This document shows positions 24,411 through 37,800 of a DNA stretch of 64,000 nucleotides, in pieces (within the stretch, counting starts at the first letter, position 1; each line of letters opens with the position of its first letter). The notes below the pieces were generated by a model, which worked only from the letters and a program-made list of their open reading frames with translations, ran no database searches and was not told the DNA's origin. The position numbers were made by a program, and so were the translations under genes. The stretch is from contig JARZZO010000014.1 in the NCBI GenBank assembly GCA_030544215.1, forward strand, positions 21,893,734 through 21,957,733. Direction: 5' to 3'. The DNA comes from Zantedeschia hybrid cultivar (Eukaryota; Streptophyta; Magnoliopsida; Alismatales; Araceae).

Positions 24411-27400
24411 TTAGAGAGAGAGAAATGAGAATTTGTGTGAATGAGGGAGAGAAGGGTAGGAGGGGGTTTTATAGGGACTTGGAGGGGCTTAGAAGCCCCT
24501 TCTAACCGTTGGGAACCCATTCAAATGGGTTCCCACTTCCCAACGGCTACCCCAACGGCTAGTTCAGAACTAGCCGTTGGGGGCCCGGGTCGGCCGGACC
24601 GGTCCGACCCGGCCGACCCAACCCGATCCCAGCGATCCCGGGCCGGGGTCGCTGGGTCGGGGATCGGGGTCGGATCGGACCGCCCGGTTTCCGAGCGGAC
24701 CGGGCGATCCGATCCGACCCGGACCGACCCGGCCTACCATGGTCAGATTTAGTTTCTTGTTTGGCATTCAGTTGGTTCAGAGACAGGAGAATGTTATTCA
24801 ACATATATTGGGAAAAGTCTTTCATTTAACTTATTGATGTAATTTTTTCTTAAGTTTGGATAGGAAACCTCTCCTATGGTTGTACTTCCTCTCTTTATCT
24901 AATAAAATTGGTGGTACAATCCACGATATTATCGAAAAAACATATATTAGCACAGTACTGAACATTTGAGGTCATCTACCATCCTCCTAGCTAAATGGCA
25001 AATCCAGTATTTTTTATTCTTTTTGTACTGTTTGTGAAAGTTTTTGTAAGATATGCAACTTGCTAATGAAATCATTTTGAATTGCAACTTTATTACTTTT
25101 CAGGGCACTTGGTTTACACTTTCAAAGATATTTCATCTCAGAAACAGGACATGAAAGGACTAATGGTGTATTTTATCTCTATTTGTGCTTTATTTATCAC
25201 CATCTGATTTTTCTTTGGTTTATTGGACGAAAAAGGTGCCTGATTAACTTTTTCTAGGCTTTTCTGCAGATAACTATAGATCCTGAGAATTCAAAATGCA
25301 GCATATGTTTAAACATCTGGCATGATGTTGTCACTGTTGCTCCTTGCCTCCACAACTTTTGGTATTTGATTATTGACAATTTGAATTTTTCTTTGTCTTT
25401 TTTAAAATTTTTTATAGATCCTTTCTTTTGAAGCAACCATTTGTTCCTTGGAACTTGTCATCTTCTGATTTCTATATGTTTACCGCAATTCCCACTTCAA
25501 TAGCAATGGCTGCTTCTCAGAGTGGTTGAGAAGGTCTGAGAAAAAATATGAAAGTGTTCTCTGCCCCCAGTGTCGAGCTACTGTACACTGTGTTGGAAGA
25601 AATCACTTTTTGCGTAACATTGAGGAGGTAGCATTTATTTTCTTAAAATTTGCTTTCTTACCTCAAATTTATTTGTTCGAATGATCAATGAAGTAAATGC
25701 TTTAGAAGGTTTCTAGTTTAGCTTATTTATCTATTGAATTTGAAATATCTCTATAAAATTGTCACTATTCTGAGTTGAACGAATCACTTTTTGCATAACA
25801 TTGAGGGGATAGTGTTTATTTTCTTACCTCAAATTTATTTGTTCGAATGATCAATGAATGAAGCAAATGCTTTAGAAGGTTTCTATTTTTAGCTTATTTG
25901 TCTATTACCATTCTGAGTTGGAAAGAATCACTTTTTGATTAACATTGAGGGGATATTATTTATTTTCTTCAAATGTGCTTTCTTACCTCAAATTTGTTTT
26001 GTTCGAATGACCAGTGAAATAAATGCTTTAGAAGGTTTCTATTTTTAGCTTACTTCTCCGTTGGATTTTGAAACATCTATAGAAAGTTGTCAGTCTTCTG
26101 AGTTTGCAGGTGATTGATAAGTATACATTCTGAGGCAGAAGATACCATATATTTATGATATTTTGTAGAGCTATATCTGCCGTCCATTTGCAGTATATCA
26201 GCGGAATTATTAAAATCTTTTCATCTTAACCAATAGAGGAACTACATTATGGAATTTGAAATTGATACGTTGTTTGTTGAACATTGCCAATGAATATATT
26301 CATCTAAAAATGAATATATTTTGCTGTATTTTATGTATTATTCTTCATTTGCATATAATGAGTTACAGTCTAAATTGATCAATTGTAATTCTGATTATTC
26401 AGGTATAAAGATACTTTATGATTTCTTTTGTTCCTTGTGCCGTTTAGAGGAATAAAAAAAAATTGAATACTGAAATATTACAAAACATTCAAACTCTAAG
26501 GTATTTGCAAAACTAGACATCAAACATAGTGGCGTCCACACCTGCTCGCCTGGCCTGTGCTGACTTGGCCTTGTTTGCTAAGTCTGCAGTTACAGGTGCT
26601 GCCTGAACTGACACATGACTACATGAGACATAGGGGCTCTGCTTGGGTTTGAGGTCTGGCAGGCAGTTCCAGTTTACTTTGTGTATATAATGAGAATTTG
26701 ATGCTTCTGTGTGAAGGCACTTCTGATCTCAGAATCTTTCCATTGAAATCTTAAAATCATCTCAGCCTATAGAATCCATTCAATTTTAGGAGGAAAATTC
26801 TAGATATAAGATTTTCTGTTGCTTATTATGTTTTTTTTTTCCTCGCCTAGGTTTCTTTCCTCTGGAGAGACAAGGTGAGAATTATTTAGTACAATTACTT
26901 CTGTAAATTCACTTTTCTTCTCAACTCTAATGGATTTCAGCTTAGCAACGAGGGCCAAGGTTTCCTCGTAATCAACCACCATATGTCTGAGTTAACCCTC
27001 GGCTGGTAAATCTGCTCCTCCTCTCAATGTTGGAACACTCTTGCTCCCTACATGCCATCTGTCTTTGATTCCCCTTGCAATCCAGCCCCATCACCAGAGG
27101 GAAGACTGACCACAGACAACAGTGGGCATGTTTATGTAACTGGCAGTAGTTTAGGTACACGGTGTTCCAAAATTCTATATATGACAAAAACACTATTCAC
27201 ATCCCATCTGATATCAATAATGTGCACCTGTCCAAAACTGTTATGATTATTGGTTTTGGATAAAATATCAGATAACTGATTATATTTAATTTATTCTTCT
27301 ATCTCTTAATATCAGCCAAAAAATTAATATAATGACTATGTGATACATGAAATACTGTTTAGATATCATATATATATATATATGTATGAATACAACGAAA

Positions 27401-28084
27401 TCCGGTTTTTGGGGTTTTGTGGTGCCTTGCCCAAAAGTTCATAGGGGGCACAGGTGGTAAAGTATGGCCATAGAAAAAAGATTTACCAAAAAAGGACCAT
27501 CTGATCATGCCTTGCCTCACGTGGAGCACGCTTCTGCCCCATGTGGGAAATTTCCGCCTCCTTTCTTTTTTAATGTTGCAGCCCGATAAAGATTGGGTGG
27601 CTCATGTTACAGTCTTCTGCCTGCGGATTGAAGCCTGGTAGCTGACTGTATCACTTCCAATATATATCATCCACGACCACCACATCCATTAAGTTTTTTT
27701 AAAAACTACTATGTTTTATGACTGTCCAAAATATTGATGATCAGGTTGCTTATCAAATTATTGGTTAGCTTTTGGATCCCTGGTTGGATGAAGTCAGATT
27801 CACAGAATGGATGGGGCTGATTTAGAAATGGAGCAGATGTACTTGTACTGGAATCCTTTATATCTGACCTGCTGAGACCACTTCTCTTCATCAGTCAATT
27901 TAATTTGGAGGATGAACCTTCGTTCTGGTGTGACTGCTTGCTTTCAAAATTCAATGGGAAAAAATATGATTTGTAAAGTTAATTCTTGATATGCAAGTCA
28001 CAGAAAATAGCCAAACATGTTGCTGACACTGGAGGGTGATCATGGTACTTGATGTTGCCTATGTACTGTGGAGCTCTAGTTATT

Positions 28085-28120
<36 letters not shown>

Positions 28121-31100
28121 TATCATTTTACCTTTTTAGTAATTCTTTTGGGAAAGTGTGTAATGCCTAAATTTTATTAAATATGAAAAGTAGAGAATGT
28201 ATGCAATAAGCATATGCCTCCCAAAATCTCCCTATACAAGAAGGTATAGCCACACGAAGGTGGTGTGTCCCCCAACCTTTCTGATAATTTATTAAAGTAG
28301 GAGTTTCCAAAAAGATTCTCTATCTTCGTACCATTAATGCACATTCTTATAACCCCTCTAATATAAGTTTCTGTTGTTCAATATCTAAAATGTTGTCATG
28401 CTTATGGAATATGCACATGTATTATAAACTTTGTTAATGTATGTGATAACAGTGATACGCTCACATACAACATATGCATTCCCATATGTATGCCATGTAT
28501 AATATATATTGTTATTAATATTGCATTGGTATCACATTGTTGTATTGTGTTCTTATTGTATTGTCATATTGCATTGGTATCACATTGTTGTATTGTGTTG
28601 TCATGGTTTCCTTATTTACTGTTTAAATAAAATGATCCTTTCCTTTAATCTGAAAAAAAACTATTTTTATGGCTGATGTATTATTTGTAGGCTATCTTGC
28701 AAAATTTTTCTTCATTAAGGAGATCCAATGACGAGCTTGCATTTTTAGATAAATATGCCTCAATACAGTCAAATCTTGTAAGTGTATCTCTTTTAGTCAT
28801 TTTGTTACAGGATTCTTTGAGTGAATTGCTTTATCTATTTTAGTCATTTTGTTACAAGAGCGAGTATTCCTTTATTAAATTACCTTATGATCGTCAAACA
28901 AATAAGAACTTGGGCGGTATAATCTTTTCACACTTTGTATGATAAATTATCTGAAACTATGTTTGAGTTTGTCCATCAACTCTTCTAAACACCTGTGGAA
29001 TGTCATGATTATCGTGAACCTCTGTATTTGATTAACTTTTCGAACATCGCACCCTACAGGTGCACTCATGACCAACATATGGTTGAAAGTTGAAACCTAC
29101 TTCTGTTCCCAGGGGGGGTATCTTGTCAGCTCCATTGATGATACATTTTGTTTAATGGCTATGTTTGTATGCTAGTGATGATTCTCTGATCTTATCCAGC
29201 AGTATTCTGGAAACTGGAAAACTGGAGGACAGATTTTATGTCATTATTTGCCATATGTTATTGGTCTTACTAATGGTCTGACCGTCTAATCTTTTGTCTT
29301 TTCGCAGCTATCTCAGTTGATTATTTTTGGTTTACCAATATTATGCATTATTCTTCCCACATTTGCACATCTGGAACTTTTCTCTTGTTCGACGTTTTTT
29401 TCCCTTTGTTTTTATTAAACTGCTGAACATTTTATTATGCTTCCTTAGTTTTTTGTACTTGGATAGATCAAAGTAATTAAAATTGATCGCATGAACCTTG
29501 AGTTTTATGCGATACCTTTCTTGAGGCCAGCTTTTCAGGGTGGGTCACCGATTTTGCAGGAAAATTTTGGAGTCACAAAAGGATTTCTTTTTCAAAAGGA
29601 ACAAGATCTCTGAATTTCAAGTCTTGTTTCAAGCTTTTTTGGGTCCAGTATACTCTGCTGTTGGAGGTTATCTTGAGTATCTTCTTTGCCCAACTCTTGG
29701 AATTGGTTCTAGGCGGTTTTGGATAACTTTTGTTTTGTTTGGTTTTGGAAAAAAGAAGTGTTATTGTAGCTACAATCCTAGTTGTGATAACCTCGAAACT
29801 CCCTTATAAGCAAGGTTTCTGTAAACCAATTCCAAGTTGGTTTATGCTATAAACCATCCATAACCACCTTTTTGGTTATGCTAATAAAAAAGGTCAAAAC
29901 ACTTTTTGAAAACCATAGAGCATGTTTGTAAGATAAGTTATGGTACAAGGCCAACCGCATATTCCAGAAACTATAATTGAATGACCTCTTAGTGTTACCT
30001 ATGTTGATTAGAATCATTAGATGCTGTGCACGTAAACCAGTTTCCAACTCTTATCTTCATATTTTGAGAGCATAATCATCCTTCTCACCTTTATTAAGAT
30101 TTTTTGAAAGTGAACCTTTATTGTGAACCTATTTATTGAACAGAAGCGTTGTCACCCATTTTCAACTATGGGTTCCCAGGTGCTCTTGATCACTGCATCA
30201 GTTTTTTATTCCTTTTTCCTAGGGGCTGGTTTGTTTGCAAGTATTTTCTGTGGAAACAAGTGAACTTTGTTTGTTGGTTATGAGGTGTGACCACTGATAG
30301 TTACTTGCGTATCCACTGAATGCACGTAATATTAAAGATTTAACCTGATCATCATCGCATCATGGAGGACCTTTGCGAATTATGGCAAATGTGCCATAAT
30401 TTTGACTCTTTTCTTTGCACTTGTCTAGTTTATGCTTAGTGTTATTTCCTTCTATACCCATTTTTCATTCCACTGGCCAATTACCTTGTTGGCTTCAATA
30501 ATTTCCAAAAATATTCATATACTGATGTCAATATTTTCATTTCTTGTCGTAGGTGCTTGTATCTCAAAGAATCCCCTCAAGAAAGCGGCCTTCTTCATTT
30601 TCAAGTGATGAAGACTTTGGCAACACAGTTGCGTGCCCTCAATGTGGTAATAATCGCCAAATAATTGTTTATAAGAATTAACTCAATTTATTTGAAGGGT
30701 ACCTATATTCATTTATATGGAAACGCTGGATTGAGTGAATGGATATGGTCATTTATGCTTGGCATGTCTCTACTAAGCAGCAATAAGGATGGTGTTTATT
30801 ACTGCCTATCAAGCAGCCACACAAAGGATTCTGCAAACTCTTAGGTTGCTCATTTTCTTTTCTGATACGTAAATCTTTTCGGGATCTCACAGGATATGTT
30901 AATAACCTTGAATCTCACAGCACTAAGGTTGCTCAGTTTCTCTCTTGATTCATAACTCTTTTTGGGATTCACAGTATATGTTAGTAAATCTCAGATTGAT
31001 AAGCTGAAGGCTTCTAGATGATACTCAAGCTGTCCAACCAAGAAAAAAAACCTTTCAAGTCTCTCCAAGATCTTGTGTCTTCTTTTTCTCCATTTTATGA

Positions 31101-34100
31101 ACATAATATTCTTGAAAAATAATTGAAACATGAAAAGTAATTGATTTTTCTTTCGAACCTTAACCATAAGGAATGGTTGAGTTTTTTGTATTTTTTTTTA
31201 ACTCGTTCAAAAGAGAGGGGACAAACAATAGTTCAAGTGGTATATGGCAAGAGATCCATTATCTCCATTTTTATTTGTTGGGTTTCTTGCATATATACCA
31301 CTCAAACACATCATATGTACATGTATACCCCCAACTCTCACATATTATCATCAATACTGAAATCTTCAAAATGTTGCATTTATACCCCTCTTGTCAAACT
31401 TAGGTGAATTTCAACGAAATATGTCAAAAACATTGCATACGAGGGTAAATAATGCAAGATTTTAGTGAATCGAGGGGTATATAATGCAAAATATTAGTGA
31501 ATTTAAGGGTATCTATGCAAAATCATTAGATTGAGTTGTATAAGTGCAGCTTTCTAAAAATTTCAGGGGTATTGATAAAAAAATTTCAGGGGTATTGATG
31601 GTAATACGGGAGAGTTGGGGGTATACATGCAAATATGGTGTATTTGAGGGGTATATATGCAAAAAACCCTTATTTGTTTTGCTGGCCAATTTGCTCAGTA
31701 GGTTTTGCAAGAAAGTTGAGGTGCTGGGTGGATTCATAGTGCTCAAGTGCTGAGGGTTCCTGTGTGAATTTCCCACTTGCAGTTTGCCAATGACACTTAT
31801 TTTCCTGGAAGGTGATGTAGAGCAGATAAATAATTTACTGTTCATTTTGAAGACTTTTGAGGCCAGCTCTGGTTTAGTGATAAATTTTGATAAGAGTCCC
31901 ATCATTGGGATTAATATGGAGGGGAATATGTGTACACGGTGTGCTGAAGTTTGGGATGTAAAGTGACAGAGTACCTATCACATATTTTGGCCTGCCATTG
32001 CATTTTAAAAGGATTCAATTGGCAGCTTGGAATCCTCTCACTGGGATTAATACATAGTGCTCTGGATTAATATGGAGTGCTCATTGGGATTCAATTGGCA
32101 GATAAATAATTTACTGTTCATTTTGAAGACTTTTGAGGCCTGCTCTGGTTTAATGATAAATTTTGGTAAGAGTGCCATCATTGGGATTAACATGGAGGAG
32201 AATATATGTACACTGTGTGCAGAAGTTTGGGATGTAAAGTGACTGAGTTTAAACATGCTTGCCTTATGGCCAGGCATGTTTAACTTCATTAGGTTTTTGA
32301 GATTTAGTTGAACATAACTTCATTAGGATTTTGAAATTTATTTGAACATGGTTGTTCGTCGATGACTTGTATCTTCCATGGAGTGCATTACTTGGATTCA
32401 ATAACTTAGCTTTTACAGGCTTGCCTCAATTGATGTTTGCATTCCTTCAAGAGACATGCCGATGGATGAACCTTATCAACAGCTTTGATTTTTTATATAT
32501 GGCAATGAATATAGTTATTTTGGATAATGCAACTAGTGGTGTTAAAACTTCAAGCATTCCTATTCTTGCTCATGATTGTATCCTCCAAGTTCTAAGCTAT
32601 TGATATTGTTGGAACTTGGAAGCAAATTCTTAGTTCTCATCCTGCCTGAAGTTAGAAGTGAGATTTGATGGCTGCCCTATTGCATGTATATGGTTGGAAG
32701 CAGATTCTTAGTTTCCGTCCTGCCCAAAGTTAGAAGTGAGAGTTAGAAGGTACCCCGTGTACTGTCCTTCTTTGTCTAACTCCTTCGTGTGAGGTGATTG
32801 ATCAAATGTGTAAACTTAATAAATATGTTTTCCATTAAGTAGATCATGCCTGCAACCCTTTTCATGAAGGGTACAAGTGCAAGTGATTGGTGGCAAATGT
32901 CTTTTTTTTTTTTTTTTTTTTTCTGAAGGTGACCATAAGGTCACAGTTCATTGCATAAAAAGATGAGAGATTACAATATTCAGAAGGTTACAATCAGAAG
33001 GCCATCGGCCAAAAAGTGAACAGCCCTCAACAAGGAAGGACAAGAAAAAACAAACCCAACCCCCAAGAGAGCCAGCTTACTTTATCCAGGGAATAAAATA
33101 AGAGTACAAAGAAAACAAAAGATCAGAGGATCATATTGCTCCAATCCTGAGGCTCGGAGATGATAAAAGAGCAATGCCCCTCTGAGAAGATCCCCACAGC
33201 GTTCCCCCAATCAATCACCCTCTTTGAAGTTCTTATGATAATGTCAAAGATGACATTATGTTTCTGATTAAACCTCCTGGATTTTCTTTCAATCCACACA
33301 CCCCACAGCATAGCTGGAAGTATCAGAGACCACATATCCTTTTCAGAATGCCTTGGAGTCTTGGACGGATAGTGGCCCACCACTCCATCAGATCTATCTC
33401 ATTAAGTGGTTCCTTCCATGGAATCTGGAAAATCCTGCATATGGTCCTCCACAAAACATTAATGATCTCAGAGTGACAGAACAAGTGAGCAGAGGTTTCG
33501 ACAAACAAACCACAAAAGATACAGGAGGATTTCTGGTTTTGGAGTATGCTGTGAAGTCTATCCATTGTTGGAAGCCTCCCCAAAGCTAGCTTCCATGAAA
33601 AACCCTGATCTTGGTAGGTAAAAGCTTAGACCATACTAGATGATCTGTGACTCTTACTCCACCATCATAATGACTTTTGACAGAGCATTGACAGAGAAGT
33701 GACGTTTGTTACTTCAGACCCAAACCCTTTTGTCCTCTGCTCCTGAACTGAGTTGAGTACCACAAATGCTTGCCAAAACTGCATCAATTGATCAGCTTCC
33801 ACCTGAGTCGGGTTTCTTCTCAACATGATGGACCAATTCCTTCAGAGTAAAATGTGACAATTGTAATCCTATTGTTTGTTTTTCTGGAAAGTTTGTGGAG
33901 ATTTGAGACAGGTTTTAAGTACCGGCCACTTTCAGGCACGCCACTTTCAGGCACTCTTCTCGGTGGTTTCAGATGCAACCAGACACCAACTGCTCATCTA
34001 CAATGTGAAGCATGTAGGGGCTTAATGCCTTCAAGGCCTGATAGTGGTGTTCCCCAACATTGTAAGTACTGTAACCATTTTCTCCTCTTTTGTTGAGGGG

Positions 34101-34816
34101 GATTATTTTGCTGCATTACTATTGGATTGCACTTTTCCTTGTCACTTTACATATCTTCTTCTTGGAATCTTTTAAAGTGCCACTCTGTCTAATGCGACAT
34201 TCTTGTCTATCTGTTATATAGTCTCGCAAGTGATTGTTAAGGCTCCAGCTATACTATACATTCCTTAAAAGCATATCTTATTTTATTACAGTTGGTGCAT
34301 TCACCATTCTATTTTTCTTGTAAACTGATTCTTATTGAATGACATGGATAAAGGCAAAATGGCAAAGAGCCAATTTGGTGGTTCTCATTTGTCCATCTAT
34401 GTAATTAGAGCAGTATCACTTCTTATGACCAATGGAGATAGTGCTTAGAAGAGGATCCTTACATTCAGAAGGATTATGGTGTCAATCAAGGAGACACTTA
34501 AATGTCAAGCTGTTGACTTCCCACTTAAATATGTTCCTCACTGCCAGGTGTTTGGAGGGTTCACTACCAAGGCTGCTTAAGTGTCTTTTACCAGTTTGAT
34601 TACTGGAACTTAACTTCCCTAAAAGAAACTGATTATCTGGGAAGTGATTTTATGTTTCTATGTGTAATGGGGCATTTATTAGTCATAATATATATATAAA
34701 AAACTTGATTATCTGGGAAGTAATTTTATGTTTCTATATGTAATGGGGCATTTTTTATTTGGGATTAAGGCTTGGTTGAGTTGTGAATTGAGTATGTAAT
34801 GGGGCATTTGTTAGTC

Positions 34817-34862
<46 letters not shown>

Positions 34863-37800
34863 GTATTTGAAAGTGAATTGTATCACAAGTTTGTTAAATA
34901 AAAATACAGGGAATTTACAAGTACAGTATGAGTAAGCTCTAAAAAATCCCTCTATTAAAAACACGCTAAGATAGTGTGCACACTAGCTCCCCAAAAAACA
35001 CAAAAGAGAAAAAGATGAGGTTTTCTTGTTAACATTGCATAAAAACCTTAACTCATTCCTACACCCTATCACATATGAATGCAACTGTCTTCTAGGGGAC
35101 CTCGGTCTCCCACCTAGAAGATCCTAGCATTCCTTTCACCTCAAATCACTTAACAGTGTGGCATGGAGCTTCAGCCACTGAACTTTAGGATCACCTTTAA
35201 GAGCTCATCTTCTTGTTAAGATAGTTTCATTCAGGTGTGATAGGGTGTAGGAATGAGTAAGGTCTCAAAAATCCCTCTATAAAAAGCACACCAAGATAGT
35301 GTGCACATTAGCTCCCTAAAAGAACCAAACAGGATGAGGTTTTCTTGTCAACATTGCATAAAAGCCTTGCCCATTCCTACACCCTATCACATATGGATGA
35401 AACTGTCTTATCAGGGACCTTGGTCTCTCTCCTCTTGGAAAATCCTAGCATTCCTTTACCCAAATCACCCACAATGTGGCATGGAGGTTCAACTGCTGAA
35501 CTTTATGATCATCTTTAAGAGCCCATCTTTTATTCCGCTCCAACAACAACTCCTCCACATCGTTCGGCAGCCACTGAATGCAGTATAGCTTGTCAAGAAC
35601 ATGCTCTAGCACCTTTTCGAGAGAATTTGTGGAACAAACGGCCAATGGACTTCTCCTCCTTCTCACAAAGGCGGCACATAAAGCATTGATAACCTCTAAA
35701 AACTTAGCTAAGTGGTCAAGCATAGGAAGTTTCCCTAAAAAATCCTCCACGTGAGGATCCATACGTTCAAGGGGCTCTCAGGACTCCATACCTACTTAGC
35801 CAGTGGGATCGGGTACCTCCATCTTGTCATGCCAATTTGACAGAAAAACTACCCCACTGCTATCTGACCTCCAAAAACCAGGTGTCCATTTTGTTAAGGT
35901 CTATGTGCTGCCCTTGAACGAGATCCAGCATGTCCGCTAGTTAATATATTTCATTTTCTCCAAAGGCTCACTTTGTAGGTAGACATAATAGTGTTTAATC
36001 TCTTCCAACATGGTCCTAATGGTAGTATTTAGTCACAGCTAAATTTTCCAGTTTTCTTTCTTATTTCTTTTACTTTCTTTTCTGTACCATCTATTTCATG
36101 GTTTTTCACATTAATCTGCTTAATTTTTGTATACAAGGGAAAACTTTCGTTTCAATGTGATTCTACTTTGCAGGTTTAGGATGTGATAAAGCATTTTGTG
36201 GGGCTTACTGGGAAGCCCAGGGCTTGGAGATTGGTGGTGTATATTCCATTTGTAGATCAGAAACTTTCAGACCGGTATGCATCAGTCTGGCTACTATTCC
36301 AGGGCCATCCTCAATGCATTTAGAATTTCTGCATCTTATAGTTCTTGTCAATAGATCATAAAAAAAAAGATGTTTTCTTGTGCATGCTTCCTGAAGGTCT
36401 ATATTTATGTGGCTATTTCTTCTGGAACTTCGTGGGTGTTAATTGTTTTTTCTCTTTTGCTGATTTTCCTTATTATTTTCTAATTTGTATTTACCCTTCG
36501 AAGCAATGAAAAGGGGGTTCTTGTGTTATCTATTCTTTTTTGCAACAGTATGGATACATATTGATTCCCTGGGCATACTCTTCTCCATAGAATTTTACGT
36601 GGTTTTTCTTCTTGCCTGTTCTATGCTTCCAATGTTTTCTTGGATGTTGTTAAAGCCACAATTCATTAGATGTTGAAAAGAAGTAATGAAACTAAGCCAT
36701 CCATCCACTCAAAGGCAGATTTACACTTCACCCCAAACCCTTTTATCAAGTTGACAGAAATACTCAAACATCAATTAACCCCCTTATCTAATTAAACATA
36801 CGAGTAAAATAAGGAAGAGAGCACCATCGGTGCTCAAACATCAATTGATCCCCTTATCTTATTCAGGATACAGGTAAAATTAGGAAGAGAATACCATCTC
36901 TATGTAGTCATATTTCTCCAGTTTTTGTCTTCTACAGTGCTGTTGAATCTTCTGAATTTGTTATATCATTTGTTTTAGCAATCATTTTTTTTTAGTTTTC
37001 ACTCCCCACAAGCGTGTCGCTTTCTTATAAATCGTTATAATTTACATATTTAACTCAAACTTGCGTAAACCTCTGTTCTTTGAAAATGATCCCCTTCATC
37101 AGTAGCTGTTTAAGAACCAAGAATATTAATAAAGGATGCTCTAAATCAAAGAAGGAAGAACGGCACGGATCGGCTGATCTGATCAGTTTTTGGCTGGTCC
37201 GATCTGACCCCAACTCCTGGTCTACTAATTCTTTAAAAGGATTGGTCCGAATTGGGATGTATTGGTCATCCAGCCCAAGATCAGCCACTCAATCGGCCAA
37301 TTTGGACTAACTGTTGGGCTCCGAGGGCTAATTCAGTGACTAGTTTGAGGCTTTGAGCTAGCCATTGGAGATCACTAGAGAGGCTTCGACGGCTAGTTTG
37401 GGATTAGGGTTGGCTTGACGGCTAGCCTCCATATGGCCATTCCTACCCCCATCCCAACCCATTGTCACTCCTCTCTCTCTATAGAGTCTAAACACCCTTT
37501 CTCTCTCATATTCTCTTTCTCTCATTTCTTCTCCTAAGCTCTCATTTGCTTGTAAGTGGAGGTTTGCTGGATGACTCTCTATGACGATCAGATCTGCTCT
37601 AACATGAAATTTTCTCTCTTTAACTCTCTCTCTCTCTCTCTCATTTACATTTCTTTTAAAGGACTTTAAGATGTCGTCTGCGTACAAGGCATCCTCTGCA
37701 ACCTCGCATGCAATTCAGGAGGGAACTACTACACAATTGTGGACATGCAACAACGGTGAGGATAGATGTGAGACCTGCTATGTTATATGCATGGTTTGCC

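Larger units (their letters stand above)
20302..24741 (-). mobile_element. hAT transposon with broken transposase, 4440 bp
   Basis: Ends CAAGGTAGGCC and GGCCTACCATG (reverse complement CATGGTAGGCC), 10 of 11 inverted. Sub-terminal stretches are GC-rich repeats of GGATCGG/CCGATCC. The encoded transposase runs on the minus strand. The exact ends agree with the truncated copy at 54893 and the MITE at 50014. The flanking 8-mers (GACGTAAG, GTCAGATT) do not match, so the TSD is lost or the borders were rearranged. It fills most of CHFR intron 3. Confidence 0.85.

Noticed and set aside
20294..24749. 8-bp TSD of the large hAT copy
   Set aside because: The flanking 8-mers GACGTAAG and GTCAGATT do not match, so no TSD is claimed although the ends are clear from related copies.
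29540..29809. 89-codon open frame in intron 7
   Set aside because: Low-complexity aromatic/Lys composition, lies inside an intron, no family resemblance.
34819..34860. Regulatory (TA)n element
   Set aside because: Ordinary microsatellite in an intron; no sign of function.
35445..35762. 105-codon minus-strand frame as a gene
   Set aside because: It overlaps a duplicated intronic repeat and shows only a vague LINE-like end; not supported as a host gene.
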